From Bacteroidales bacterium (GTDB lineage: Bacteria; Bacteroidota; Bacteroidia; Bacteroidales; F082), in assembly GCA_017461665.1 (NCBI GenBank), contig JAFTXI010000041.1, positions 40,797 through 104,796 of the forward strand: a stretch of DNA of 64,000 bases. Direction: 5' to 3'. A program made the translations under genes and the position numbers. The notes beneath the pieces are model-generated. The model made no database searches and was not told the DNA's origin. It worked only from the letters and a program-made list of their open reading frames with translations. Positions 43,091 to 52,186 of this stretch are shown in pieces. The stretch's first letter is position 1. Every line of letters starts with the position of its first letter.

Positions 43091-43705
43091 TTAATGTAGG
43101 TCAGAACCTATCAGTTGTAAGAACTCTGCTCTTGTCTCGCTGCGCTCGAAAGCACCGACGAAATCGGATGTCGTTGTGACACTGCTTTGCTTCTGAACAC
43201 CGCGCATGCTCATACACAAATGTCGTGCCTCTATGACGACTGCCACGCCTAATGGATGAAGTGCCTCGTTGATGGCTTCCTTAATCTGTGTAGTCAATCT
43301 TTCTTGCACCTGTAATCGTCTTGAATAAGCCTCTACAACGCGGGCAATCTTACTCAACCCAGTGATGTAACCGTTTGGTATATAAGCCACATGAGCCTTG
43401 CCGATGAACGGTATCATGTGATGCTCACACAAAGAGAACAACTCGATATCTTTCACCACGACCATCTGACGATAGTCTTCCTTGAAACGCGCCGACAAAA
43501 GAATCTCTTTCGGATCCATGGTGTAGCCCTGTGTGAGAAACTGCATCGACTTGGCAACGCGTAAAGGCGTCTTCTCCAATCCTTCGCGAGTGACATCTTC
43601 ACCCAACAACTCCAAAATCGCTGCGTAATGTTCTTGTAACTTCTCTAACTTCTCTGGATTAAATTTGTCAATCCTTTCGTAACCTATAATTTCGTTTTTC
43701 ATCAT
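43091..43705 (-). CDS. folE: GTP cyclohydrolase I
   Basis: Converts GTP to dihydroneopterin triphosphate, first step of folate and pterin synthesis. The 204 residues carry the zinc and active-site motifs [20 protein letters not shown] and the second Cys in [11 protein letters not shown], plus [23 protein letters not shown]. The start shares a base with the stop of the upstream small membrane protein gene (TAATG), implying coupling. A second Met follows immediately. Confidence 0.97.
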   Translation of the reverse strand: MMKNEIIGYERIDKFNPEKLEKLQEHYAAILELLGEDVTREGLEKTPLRVAKSMQFLTQGYTMDPKEILLSARFKEDYRQMVVVKDIELFSLCEHHMIPFIGKAHVAYIPNGYITGLSKIARVVEAYSRRLQVQERLTTQIKEAINEALHPLGVAVVIEARHLCMSMRGVQKQSSVTTTSDFVGAFERSETRAEFLQLIGSDLH

Positions 43706-44085
43706 TAATCTTTGTTTAGTTTTGTTAATGAGTATGTCTCAAAAGTGGTATAGCAAAGATAATATGCCAAAAAAGTCATGATAAACGACTTAGCATCATC
43801 TTTGGAAATCAAGGCATACGTTACTATAATCGCAAGATAAAGCATCAGTTTGGCTATGGTGGTTCCCATATAGAAAAGCGTAAACTTGGAGTTGTCGCCT
43901 TTACCTCTCATCTTCACCGTCAGAAAATAAATCACTACGCTGACTATTGTGAAGAACGTTATTAGAATAATCCAATGAGGCGTAACATATTGAGGTATCG
44001 CATTTTTAACTATGATAGTCAGAAATGTCAATGCCACAATAAGACAAACCAAGCCGATGATAAATCTTGTATGATTAGGTTTCAT
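43705..44085 (-). CDS. Small four-helix membrane protein, possibly AtpI-like
   Basis: 126 residues with four hydrophobic segments (about 8-28, 37-57, 73-93, 100-116) and charged loops. No diagnostic motif is recognised. Genes for similar small membrane proteins lie near bactofilin and porW/sprE, and sometimes next to ATP synthase genes, in other Bacteroidetes, so an AtpI-like assembly role is a guess from position. It overlaps both neighbours by one base through TAATG junctions, so it is tightly coupled to the bactofilin and folE genes. Confidence 0.65.
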   Translation of the reverse strand: MKPNHTRFIIGLVCLIVALTFLTIIVKNAIPQYVTPHWIILITFFTIVSVVIYFLTVKMRGKGDNSKFTLFYMGTTIAKLMLYLAIIVTYALISKDDAKSFIMTFLAYYLCYTTFETYSLTKLNKD

Positions 44086-44465
44086 TATTTTTTAGCTTCA
44101 ACTTTTGGAGTCTCACCTTTGCCCATTTCACATTTTCCTGTGAAGATAGCACCTATCTCTATATATAACTGTTTGGTGGTAAGTTCGCCTTCCACTCGCG
44201 ATGTCGATTTCAAAGAAGTAAGTTCATCGACAACAATCTTTCCGTGAACCTTACCCGACAAGTCTGCTTGTTTGCAGAAAATGTCGCCTTCAATACTTCC
44301 ATTTTGTCCTAAGACGATTTTCCCATTCGACTTCAAAATGCCTTCAACTCTTCCGTCAATACGGATATCGCCATTAGATTCTATCTCGCCTCTTATTATA
44401 GTGCCGTTGCCTATAATGTTTCTTGCAGGACTTTCGTTGTTGCTCATATTATTGTTTTTTAACAT
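44085..44465 (-). CDS. Bactofilin (polymer-forming cytoskeletal protein)
   Basis: 126 residues with the beta-helix repeat of bactofilins: IIGNGTIIRGEIESNGDIRIDGRVEGILKSNGK in register, then KIVLGQNGSIEGDIF and LSGKVHGKIVVDEL. Bactofilins self-assemble without nucleotide and organise envelope proteins. The start at 44465 lies 2 bp after the porW stop; an alternative ATG at 44447 would give a slightly shorter disordered tail. The linkage to porW suggests a shared envelope role, which is inference. Confidence 0.92.
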   Translation of the reverse strand: MLKNNNMSNNESPARNIIGNGTIIRGEIESNGDIRIDGRVEGILKSNGKIVLGQNGSIEGDIFCKQADLSGKVHGKIVVDELTSLKSTSRVEGELTTKQLYIEIGAIFTGKCEMGKGETPKVEAKK

Positions 44466-44467
44466 TG

Positions 44468-47194
44468 TTATTTCGTGTTTTTATTCCAAAATTCTAAATA
44501 TTCATCTACGTTTTTATTTTCGTAGAAGATAGGATAATTTACCTTCGAGATAAGCATGACTTTATATTGGTCTTCTCTTATTCCTCCGAAGAGATAGTCG
44601 TTCAAGAACATAGCAGTTTTATAGTCGGCAGCTTTAGCTTCGTTCTCGAATTCCTGTATAGTAACTATCGTCTCTTGTTTGTTGAGCATCACGTTTTTAA
44701 CTTCAAGTTGTAACATCCTGAAGTTCTCCTTGTTGAAGTCGCTGAGACGCACTTTCAAAGGATTTACTCTAACGTTCTTGGAGTTACAGACTATCATCAC
44801 GTAATAAGTCTCGTTTGGATTGTATTGATAAGGATACTCTTTTTCGGCTTCTTTTTCTTTCTGACGTGCGCTTTCTACAGGAAGTCCTAAGTTGTACATC
44901 TCGTTAGCTTTGAGAAGCACTTCCATGGCGTGAGGCTTGATGCTGCTTTCCGGATAATTCTGCACCAATCTGTAAAGTGCGTATGCCATCGAGTCGATTA
45001 CTTCAAGCTGACCTATAGACACTGCGTCTAAGAATTCAAAACGCGGCATTAAAGCAGTATCGTTCTTACATATCTCGCGAGCTTTCTCGACATTCATCCT
45101 AACACGTTGATACTGACCTTTCTTGTATGCTTCAAAAGTTTTGCTGTATAAGACTGATGCCTCTTGTCCTTTTTCACGTTCCTTGATGAAATGCTCAGGA
45201 TCGAGGATGATTTTAGCCTGTGGCGAATCGGGATATTTGTTAAGTATCAAGTTCTTGTAATGTTCGGCTTTGTCGTTTTCTTCTCTTTCGAAATACATCT
45301 TGTAGAGATAATACCAAGAAGTCAACTCGTGTTCGTTTTCAGGATAACGCTCGTTCAGTTCTGTATAAGCGTCGATGGAGTTGTTGTAATCTTCTAAATT
45401 ATCGTAATAGATGTAACCGATATTATTTAAAGCTTGCAGAATCTGCTCGTTAGCTTCTTTCTTCTGTTCATCGCTGAAAGGAAGTTGTTGCAGATAATAT
45501 CCGATGTCGGTCGGTTTGTATCGAGCAGTGTCTTCTACTATGGTTCCGTTTTTGCGTTCTTCCAACTGACTCAATATCTCTTCTTTAGAAAGTGATGCCA
45601 ATTCTTCTTCGGTGAAGAGTTCATTTATCAGTTCTTCTTCCGATTTCTCTTCTTCTCCCAACATACTTTGTTTGTTGCTGATGAACCAATAGTCTTCTAA
45701 TTTACGATTTCCCCATTTGTTTCTAAAGTCGGTGGCTCCGCGTGTTAGCGACTGTTGATTATAAAAATACCATGATGCTGTAGCGCCTCCCATTGGACTT
45801 GAGCCTGTCATGTCGGGTTTTGCCACATCGTTGCCTTGGTCAAGAAGTGCAAGCTGTTCTTGAAGCTCTTTCTCTTTTTGTATCCGTTCTTGTTCAGCTA
45901 TATAATCTTCAATGACTTTTTCTATCATCTTGTTTCTTGATACGGAATCCATCTCGACGAGACGTAAGAGACTGTCTTGCAACTGATAGGTGGTTAGGTT
46001 TGCTACCAAGTCACTGAGCATTACGGAGAGGTTGAGCAGACTGTCGTACTCTGGATATGTCCTATCCATCGTCATAACGACGGTGTCGTAATATGCTTGT
46101 GAGAGAACGTAGTCCTTATTGTCGAACAACATCGATGCTACTTTGAGCGACGATTTCACTTTTTGGCGGTCGTTGGTCTTGCTTGTAGCGACGGAGTTTC
46201 TGAGATATTTTATTCCGAGGTCTTCGTTATGTTCTCGTATTGCCACGTCCGACATGGCGTAGTAGATGCGGTCTTTAAATTCTGTGTTCTTGGTGTCTTT
46301 GAGCATCTTCCAGAACATCTTCATGATACTTGCTGTGTCGCCGGCGTCGTGACATTTTGCAAGATTCATCTGTGCTTCAAAGGTCATCTCATAATCTGGA
46401 TGTTTCTTTATGACTGCTTCAAATTGTTCTGTAGCTCTTTTGTTATCGTTTTGATATTCATAAATCTGACCTAAGATAAACATCGCCCTGACTCGAGTAT
46501 CTTTGTCTAAGTTTTTCAACAACGCGCTCTTGAGATATTTCACTGCGTTGTCGTATTGTTTTTGTTTGATATATAAGTCGGCGAGCACCAAGTCTAAGTT
46601 GTTTCTCACATACTTAGGCATCTTATCTGTTTGAGAGACTGTCACTATCAGCGATTGTAAGATGGCTTCTGCCTTTGCATATTGTTCAGTCTCGATATAT
46701 GTCTTGGCTAACCAGAGATTTGCGGTATGAGTTACGTCGTAATATTTGTATGAATTTGTGACGTAGTCGAAGGTACGACGTGCTGGGATATATTCTTGTT
46801 TGTAAAAATTGGCTTTTGCCATGAGGAGATATGAGTCGTCAATCCACTTGACGTATTCTTTTCCACCGAAACGCATCGAGTGACGCTGGATGCTGATGGC
46901 TGCTTTCTCTATAGCTCTGTCCATCTGTGAGTTGAGCGATAAGGCATTCTCTTTGGTTCCGTAATTGAAGACAGGAAGAATCACCGTGTAATCGTCTTTG
47001 ACAGCTTCCTTCAGGGCTTTCTCTCCTTCCTTAATGCTTTGATCGCCATTCCACCAAACATTGTAATGACTCGTCAAATTATGATAAACTCTTCTGTTCC
47101 ATTTGTTTTTTTTCGTAGAACATGAAGCTAACAATAAGAGAGATAATAATCCCAATAAAATATTTCTGAATTTACTTCTTTTGATATTCAACAC
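44468..47194 (-). CDS. porW: T9SS lipoprotein PorW/SprE
   Basis: 908-residue TPR lipoprotein needed for type IX secretion and, in gliding species, motility; it links the PorK/N ring to the translocon. The lipobox is LLASC (Cys25), followed by the typical RVYHNLTSHYNVWWNG. Many TPRs run through 100-350 (for example AKANFYKQEYIPARRTFDYV) and 560-760 (NNIGYIYYDNLEDYNNSIDAYTEL). A Glu-rich low-complexity stretch lies near 500-535, and the C-terminal domain contains NPNETYYVMIVCNS. A promoter motif lies about 80 bp upstream. It heads a unit with bactofilin, the small membrane protein and folE. Confidence 0.9.
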   Translation of the reverse strand: MLNIKRSKFRNILLGLLSLLLLASCSTKKNKWNRRVYHNLTSHYNVWWNGDQSIKEGEKALKEAVKDDYTVILPVFNYGTKENALSLNSQMDRAIEKAAISIQRHSMRFGGKEYVKWIDDSYLLMAKANFYKQEYIPARRTFDYVTNSYKYYDVTHTANLWLAKTYIETEQYAKAEAILQSLIVTVSQTDKMPKYVRNNLDLVLADLYIKQKQYDNAVKYLKSALLKNLDKDTRVRAMFILGQIYEYQNDNKRATEQFEAVIKKHPDYEMTFEAQMNLAKCHDAGDTASIMKMFWKMLKDTKNTEFKDRIYYAMSDVAIREHNEDLGIKYLRNSVATSKTNDRQKVKSSLKVASMLFDNKDYVLSQAYYDTVVMTMDRTYPEYDSLLNLSVMLSDLVANLTTYQLQDSLLRLVEMDSVSRNKMIEKVIEDYIAEQERIQKEKELQEQLALLDQGNDVAKPDMTGSSPMGGATASWYFYNQQSLTRGATDFRNKWGNRKLEDYWFISNKQSMLGEEEKSEEELINELFTEEELASLSKEEILSQLEERKNGTIVEDTARYKPTDIGYYLQQLPFSDEQKKEANEQILQALNNIGYIYYDNLEDYNNSIDAYTELNERYPENEHELTSWYYLYKMYFEREENDKAEHYKNLILNKYPDSPQAKIILDPEHFIKEREKGQEASVLYSKTFEAYKKGQYQRVRMNVEKAREICKNDTALMPRFEFLDAVSIGQLEVIDSMAYALYRLVQNYPESSIKPHAMEVLLKANEMYNLGLPVESARQKEKEAEKEYPYQYNPNETYYVMIVCNSKNVRVNPLKVRLSDFNKENFRMLQLEVKNVMLNKQETIVTIQEFENEAKAADYKTAMFLNDYLFGGIREDQYKVMLISKVNYPIFYENKNVDEYLEFWNKNTK

Positions 47195-47271
47195 TTTACA
47201 ATTTTTAAAAAAATAACCAAGAAATATAACTCCGTTTTTCGTGTTTTATTTCAATCTTTTTTCCGAATATG

Positions 47272-47279
47272 CAAAAATA
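47272..47279 (-). promoter_or_regulatory. -7 element for porW
   Basis: The minus strand reads TATTTTTG, 78 bp before the porW ATG. The region is AT-rich, so chance matches are possible. Confidence 0.45.
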
Positions 47280-47342
47280 AATAAATAGGCGTTATAAAAT
47301 TATTTTTTTGAAAAAAATATATAATAGCTCGAATAAAACTTG

Positions 47343-47350
47343 TAATTTTA
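47343..47350 (+). promoter_or_regulatory. Possible -7 element for dnaX
   Basis: TAATTTTA, one mismatch from TAnnTTTG, 22 bp before the dnaX ATG. Confidence 0.4.
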
Positions 47351-47371
47351 CGGCTCAATTAAAAAAGTATC

Positions 47372-49147
47372 ATGGATAATTTTGTTGTATCAGCGAGGAA
47401 ATACAGACCAGTGACATTCGACAGTGTGGTTGGACAGAAAGCTATCACTTCGACATTACGCAATGCTATAAGAACTAACACATTGGCGCAAGCCTTCTTC
47501 TTTTGTGGACCGAGAGGCGTGGGAAAGACGACATGTGCCAGAATCATGGCGAAGACCATCAACTGCCTGAATCCTACTCCCGATATGGAAGCCTGCGACG
47601 AATGTGAATCATGTAAAGCTTTTAATAACTCTAGCTCGTTCAATATCTATGAACTCGATGCTGCTTCAAACAATTCCGTCGAAGACATCAGAAATCTGGT
47701 CGATCAGGTGCGAATCCCTCCTCAAGTCGGTAAATATAAGGTCTATATCATCGACGAGGTTCACATGCTCTCACAAGCTGCTTTCAACGCTTTCTTGAAG
47801 ACTTTGGAAGAACCGCCGGCGTATGCCAAGTTTATCATGGCGACAACAGAAAAACACAAGATACTCGCAACGATTTTGTCAAGATGTCAGATATTTGATT
47901 TTAAACGTATCACGGTTGAAGACATCAGCAAACACTTGGAATCGATTGCCGAAAAGGAAAATGTAGTCGCCGAAAAAGACGCACTCAATATCATTGCTCA
48001 AAAAGCCGACGGCGCTCTCCGCGACGCGCTCTCAATCTTCGACCAAATGGTGAGCTTCTCGGGAAACACGATTACATATAAAGACGTTATAGAAAACCTC
48101 AATGTCCTCGACTACGAATATTATTTTCAGATGTTGGATCATATCTTGGCTAAAGATGTCAACTCTATCTTGCTCTTACTTAATGAAGTAGTCGATAAAG
48201 GTTTCGATATACAACATTTTATTCAAGGATTGGCAAGTCATCTTCGCAATCTGTTGCTCGGAAGAAATCAGGCTGTCATCGATCTTATGGAAGTGAGTCA
48301 ACAACTGAAGATGAGATATGCGCAACAGGCTCAAAGATGTTCGCAGTATTTTATTCTCAAGGCTTTGGATTTCGCTAATCAATGCGACCTTAACTTTAAG
48401 AATAGCAGCAACAAACGACTTCATCTCGAGATTTGCCTGATGAAAATGTGCTATATCGAACAAACTGGAGTTCAGCAACAAACACAAGTACAACAACAGG
48501 TTGTGAGACCTCAACAAACGCCGGTGCAGACTCAAACACAGACTCAGACACAGACTCAGACTCAAACGCAGATACCAACGCCAACACCGACAATGACTCA
48601 GACTCGGACTCCAATCCCGTCCCCGTCCCCAACTTCCACTCCCCAATCCTCAACTCCCCAATCCTCAACTCCCCAATCTTCAACTCCCACTCCCCAAAGA
48701 ATGGGACGTCTTAACAGAGCAGCGACAATATCTATAACTGCCGATGAACCAAAGGCAGAGAAAGAGGAGGAAGAGAGGTTGGACAACGACTTTACCCAAG
48801 AGCAACTGACTAAGGCGTGGAATGATTTTGTTCAGATATGTCAGTCGAAGTCGCCTGCTTTCACTGCCGGGATAAAAAACGCCGAGCCGAAGAAGGTAAG
48901 CAAGTCGGAAGTGAAATTTAAGATAGATAACATATTGGTAGTGAAGAATCAGGATAATATGCAGACTCTTCACGAATATCTTAAGAAAGAACTTCGCAAC
49001 AATCAGTTCCTTTTGAAAGAAGAAGTTGTCGAACGCGTTCATGAGACGGTTTTATATACCGACAGACAGAAATTTGAGAAGATGATTAACGATAATCCTA
49101 ATGTTTTGGAAATTAAAAATGCACTTGGATTGCAAATAGGAGTTTGA
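47372..49147 (+). CDS. dnaX: DNA polymerase III subunit gamma/tau
   Basis: Clamp-loader ATPase, 591 residues. The ATPase start is SARKYRPVTFDSVVGQ, the P-loop GPRGVGKTT is at 46-54, a four-Cys zinc module follows (CLNPTPDMEACDECESC), then IIDEVHMLSQAAFNA and the SRC motif. Domain III ends near 365. A low-complexity linker at about 370-450 is made of QT, PT and STPQS repeats encoded by tandem DNA repeats of 6 and 15 bp (48525-48700). The C-terminal tau-like domain follows (LTKAWNDFVQICQSK). The linker differs strongly from the rest in composition, and its length probably varies between strains. Confidence 0.96.
   Translation: MDNFVVSARKYRPVTFDSVVGQKAITSTLRNAIRTNTLAQAFFFCGPRGVGKTTCARIMAKTINCLNPTPDMEACDECESCKAFNNSSSFNIYELDAASNNSVEDIRNLVDQVRIPPQVGKYKVYIIDEVHMLSQAAFNAFLKTLEEPPAYAKFIMATTEKHKILATILSRCQIFDFKRITVEDISKHLESIAEKENVVAEKDALNIIAQKADGALRDALSIFDQMVSFSGNTITYKDVIENLNVLDYEYYFQMLDHILAKDVNSILLLLNEVVDKGFDIQHFIQGLASHLRNLLLGRNQAVIDLMEVSQQLKMRYAQQAQRCSQYFILKALDFANQCDLNFKNSSNKRLHLEICLMKMCYIEQTGVQQQTQVQQQVVRPQQTPVQTQTQTQTQTQTQTQIPTPTPTMTQTRTPIPSPSPTSTPQSSTPQSSTPQSSTPTPQRMGRLNRAATISITADEPKAEKEEEERLDNDFTQEQLTKAWNDFVQICQSKSPAFTAGIKNAEPKKVSKSEVKFKIDNILVVKNQDNMQTLHEYLKKELRNNQFLLKEEVVERVHETVLYTDRQKFEKMINDNPNVLEIKNALGLQIGV
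48525..48700 (+). repeat. Tandem repeats coding the dnaX linker
   Basis: The first part repeats cagact/caaaca-like hexamers (QTQTQT). The second repeats a 15-bp unit tcaactccccaatcc (STPQS) three to four times. The stretch cgtccccgtcccc at 48618-48630 is shared, on the other strand, with atpG at 34664-34676. Confidence 0.85.
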
Positions 49148-49148
49148 T

Positions 49149-49709
49149 ATGGGAATGTGGAGATGGATAGGAGAGAAGACCCTTAAATTGTTGGGTTGGA
49201 AATTAGTTGGCAACATTCCTGCCGATGTGAAGAAGTGCGTCATCGCAGTCGCGCCTCATACCTGCATAGCAGATTTTATCTTGGGACGATTAGCGTATTG
49301 TTCCATCGATGTACCGGTTAAGTTCCTCATCAAGAAAGAGTTTTTCGATAATCCAATATTGAAACCTTTACTGCTGAAGTTGGGTGGTATTCCCGTTGAC
49401 AGAAGCAAGAGCAACAATACGGTAAACGAGACAGCCGCCTTGTTTAAACAATATGATACATTAAACCTCGTTCTTACTCCTGAAGGAACAAGAAAACTCG
49501 TCCATCGATGGAAGAGAGGTTTTTATTATATCGCCGAGAAAGCCAACGTACCTATTGTGCTCGGCTTCCTCGACTTTAAAACCAAAGAGTTAGGCTTCGG
49601 TCCGACCTTCTATCCTTCCGGCGATTTTGACGAAGACTGGAAGATGATGGAAGAGTTTTATAGAGGAAAACATGCGAAACATCCTGAGAGATATAATCTT
49701 TCAAACTGA
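49149..49709 (+). CDS. Glycerophospholipid acyltransferase family protein
   Basis: 186 residues of the lysophospholipid acyltransferase-like family. The catalytic HxxxxD is in APHTCIADF, the phosphate-binding motif in LTPEGTRK, and a third block in PIVLGFLDF; GGIPVDRSKSN is the usual second block. It is short and without membrane helices, like the 1-acylglycerol-3-phosphate acyltransferase relatives common in Bacteroidetes. It starts 1 bp after dnaX and is probably cotranscribed with dnaX and the M23 gene. Confidence 0.88.
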   Translation: MGMWRWIGEKTLKLLGWKLVGNIPADVKKCVIAVAPHTCIADFILGRLAYCSIDVPVKFLIKKEFFDNPILKPLLLKLGGIPVDRSKSNNTVNETAALFKQYDTLNLVLTPEGTRKLVHRWKRGFYYIAEKANVPIVLGFLDFKTKELGFGPTFYPSGDFDEDWKMMEEFYRGKHAKHPERYNLSN

Positions 49710-49714
49710 TTTTT

Positions 49715-50599
49715 ATGGGAAAAGAAAAAAAGAAATTTATCGATAGACTGAAGAAAAAATATCGTGTAGTAGTTTATAACAATGAGACTTACGAAGAGAA
49801 GGCGCATTTCAAGTTCACATTGCTGAATATGTTTAATGTGATAATTTTTTCGTCGGTGCTTCTCATCGCCTTGGTGACATACCTTATTGCTTTCACTCCA
49901 TTACGTGAGTATATTCCAGGTTATACCGATGTCAGTCTTAACAGACGCGTCTATGAAATGGAACGTCGCGCTGATTCTTTAGAACTCGTCTTTAAACAAA
50001 AAGACCAATATATCAATAACATGAAAAGAATCATCATGGGCGACGACTTTGAAAGCGACAGCGTAAACTCGCTCCTGACAAAATCGACTAACACCAATTT
50101 CAACAATATCGTAGATAAGAAATCGGAGAAAGACAGTCTCTTCAGATTGGAATATGAGATGGAGACACGTAATAATCTGTTTAAGAATGAAATGATTATC
50201 GATGTTTCCTCAGAATATAAAATGGTTTCTTTCTTCACGCCTATGCGTGGAATCGTTACAAATCGTTTCGATAGGGAGGCAAAACATTATGGCATAGACA
50301 TCGTTGCCGACAACAATTCTGTGATAAAAGCAACAGCCGATGGCACAGTAATCTATTCCGATTGGACAGTAGAAAATGGTTATAGTATTGGCATACAACA
50401 TAATGGGAACTTGTTCTCGATGTATAAGCATAACGCAGTGTTGTTGAAAGAAGAAGGCGACTTCGTCAGTGCCGGCGACCCTATAGCGATATACGGAAAC
50501 AGCGGCAGCCTATCGACAGGACCTCACCTTCATTTTGAATTGTGGTACAACGGAACACCATTGAATCCGGAAGATTATATTTCTTTCGAGAGTAATTAA
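49715..50599 (+). CDS. M23 family metallopeptidase (LytM domain)
   Basis: 294-residue inner-membrane protein with one helix (FNVIIFSSVLLIALVTYLIAF, about 35-55), a coiled coil (about 80-160) and a C-terminal LytM domain. Zinc ligands fit HYGIDIVA (His and Asp) and GPHLHFEL (HxH), so it is likely active. Such proteins cut peptidoglycan cross-links or act as activators and shape factors. It lies 5 bp after the acyltransferase gene; rseP downstream has its own promoter motif. Confidence 0.92.
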   Translation: MGKEKKKFIDRLKKKYRVVVYNNETYEEKAHFKFTLLNMFNVIIFSSVLLIALVTYLIAFTPLREYIPGYTDVSLNRRVYEMERRADSLELVFKQKDQYINNMKRIIMGDDFESDSVNSLLTKSTNTNFNNIVDKKSEKDSLFRLEYEMETRNNLFKNEMIIDVSSEYKMVSFFTPMRGIVTNRFDREAKHYGIDIVADNNSVIKATADGTVIYSDWTVENGYSIGIQHNGNLFSMYKHNAVLLKEEGDFVSAGDPIAIYGNSGSLSTGPHLHFELWYNGTPLNPEDYISFESN

Positions 50600-50619
50600 A
50601 AAATAAAAATATTTTTGCT

Positions 50620-50627
50620 TATCTTTG
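50620..50627 (+). promoter_or_regulatory. -7 element for rseP
   Basis: TATCTTTG followed by CAG, 23 bp before the ATG at 50651. Confidence 0.65.
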
Positions 50628-50650
50628 CAGGTTTAAAATTAGTATCGTAG

Positions 50651-52120
50651 ATGGAAGTATTGATAAAAGTTATACAACTCATTTTAGCATTGACTATCTT
50701 AGTGATAGTGCATGAATTCGGTCATTTTATTACAGCAAGAATTTTTAAGACGAGGGTTGAGCAATTTTATATCTTTTTCAATCCCCGTTTTTCTATTTTC
50801 AGATGTAAGAAAGTCCATGGTGTGTGGCGTTTCGCTTTCTTCAGCAAAAACGTTCCTGACAAATATATCACGCATGAACATATCGACCCTGTCACGAACA
50901 AGAAAGAATACACATACGAAGCCATTGATTTAAGTACACTTCCAGAAGATGACTGGCGTACTGACGAAGACCATACAGAGTTTGGTATCGGCTGGATTCC
51001 ACTCGGTGGATTCTGTAAGATAGCTGGTATGATAGACGAGTCGATGGACGTGGCACAGATGCAGAACGAGCCTCAACCTTGGGAGTTCAGAAGCAAGCCG
51101 GCATGGCAGCGTCTCATCGTGATGGTAGGCGGCGTGGTGATGAATGTGGTACTCGCTTATTTCATTTATACGGGTCTGCTCATCTCACAAGGCGAACAAT
51201 ATCTTCCAACCTCAGAAGTGAACAAATATGGTATTGCGACAGACAGCCTCGCTCGTGAATTGGGATTCCGTGATGGAGATAAGATTTTGTCGATAGATGG
51301 AAACTATGTGGAGAAGTTCAACGACATACCTATGCAGATGATTCTCGCAGAACCAGAGTTTGTCATGGTTGAGAGAAACGGCGAAGTTATAAATCTACAG
51401 ATGCCGGAAGATGCTACAGCGAAACTCATCAATCATCAGAATATGTTTATCTCATATCGCTTTCCTTTCGCGGTAAAAGATTTCGCACCAGGATCTAAAG
51501 CCAAAGATGCCGGAATGCAAAAAGGCGATATACTAATTAAGGTGGGAGACGTTTATACACCTTATTATAATGACTTCACAGAAGAGATTGCAAAATATGC
51601 AAACAAAGAAATTGTAGTCAGTGTGATTCGCGACAATGATACTTTACCTATTACAATACAACTTTCCGATGATGCAAAATTGGGAATCTATGCAGCTAAT
51701 GTCTTAGAACTCAAAACCCAGGAATATTCATTTATTGAAGCCATACCCCAAGGATTTAGCAAGACAGGAAAAGAACTCGGCGACTACTGGAAACAGTTGA
51801 AACTTGTTGTAAATCCAAGCAATAAAGCATACGAAAATCTAGGAGGATTTATTACCATCGGAAGTATCTTCCCAGACCAATTCAATTGGATAGTGTTCTG
51901 GAGAATGACAGCTTTCTTGTCGATAATATTGGCAGTGATGAATATCTTACCGATACCTGCATTAGACGGCGGCCATGTACTTTTCTTATTATATGAGATA
52001 ATAACGAGAAGAAAGCCAAGCGACAAGTTTATGACGGTGGCTCAGACGGTAGGTCTTTTCATTCTGTTGTTCCTTTTAATCTATGCAAATGGTAACGACA
52101 TCATCAGATTGTTTAGGTAG
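50651..52120 (+). CDS. rseP: RIP metalloprotease RseP
   Basis: Site-2 type intramembrane protease that cuts anti-sigma factors and remnant signal peptides. The 489 residues have the zinc motif HEFGH at 21-25 in the first helix, two PDZ-like domains (about 190-260 and 270-345, DGDKILSIDGNYV and MQKGDILIKVGDVY), and the second active-site helix NILPIPALDGGHVLF. The insert RCKKVHGVWRFAFFSKN...EEDDWRTDEDHTEF is typical of Bacteroidetes homologues. It directly precedes the T9SS operon but is probably regulated separately. Confidence 0.95.
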   Translation: MEVLIKVIQLILALTILVIVHEFGHFITARIFKTRVEQFYIFFNPRFSIFRCKKVHGVWRFAFFSKNVPDKYITHEHIDPVTNKKEYTYEAIDLSTLPEDDWRTDEDHTEFGIGWIPLGGFCKIAGMIDESMDVAQMQNEPQPWEFRSKPAWQRLIVMVGGVVMNVVLAYFIYTGLLISQGEQYLPTSEVNKYGIATDSLARELGFRDGDKILSIDGNYVEKFNDIPMQMILAEPEFVMVERNGEVINLQMPEDATAKLINHQNMFISYRFPFAVKDFAPGSKAKDAGMQKGDILIKVGDVYTPYYNDFTEEIAKYANKEIVVSVIRDNDTLPITIQLSDDAKLGIYAANVLELKTQEYSFIEAIPQGFSKTGKELGDYWKQLKLVVNPSNKAYENLGGFITIGSIFPDQFNWIVFWRMTAFLSIILAVMNILPIPALDGGHVLFLLYEIITRRKPSDKFMTVAQTVGLFILLFLLIYANGNDIIRLFR

Positions 52121-52186
52121 ATTAATAATGAGGTAACACAATAAACAAATAAAATTAAAGTTAAAATACAATAATAACGAAAAATA

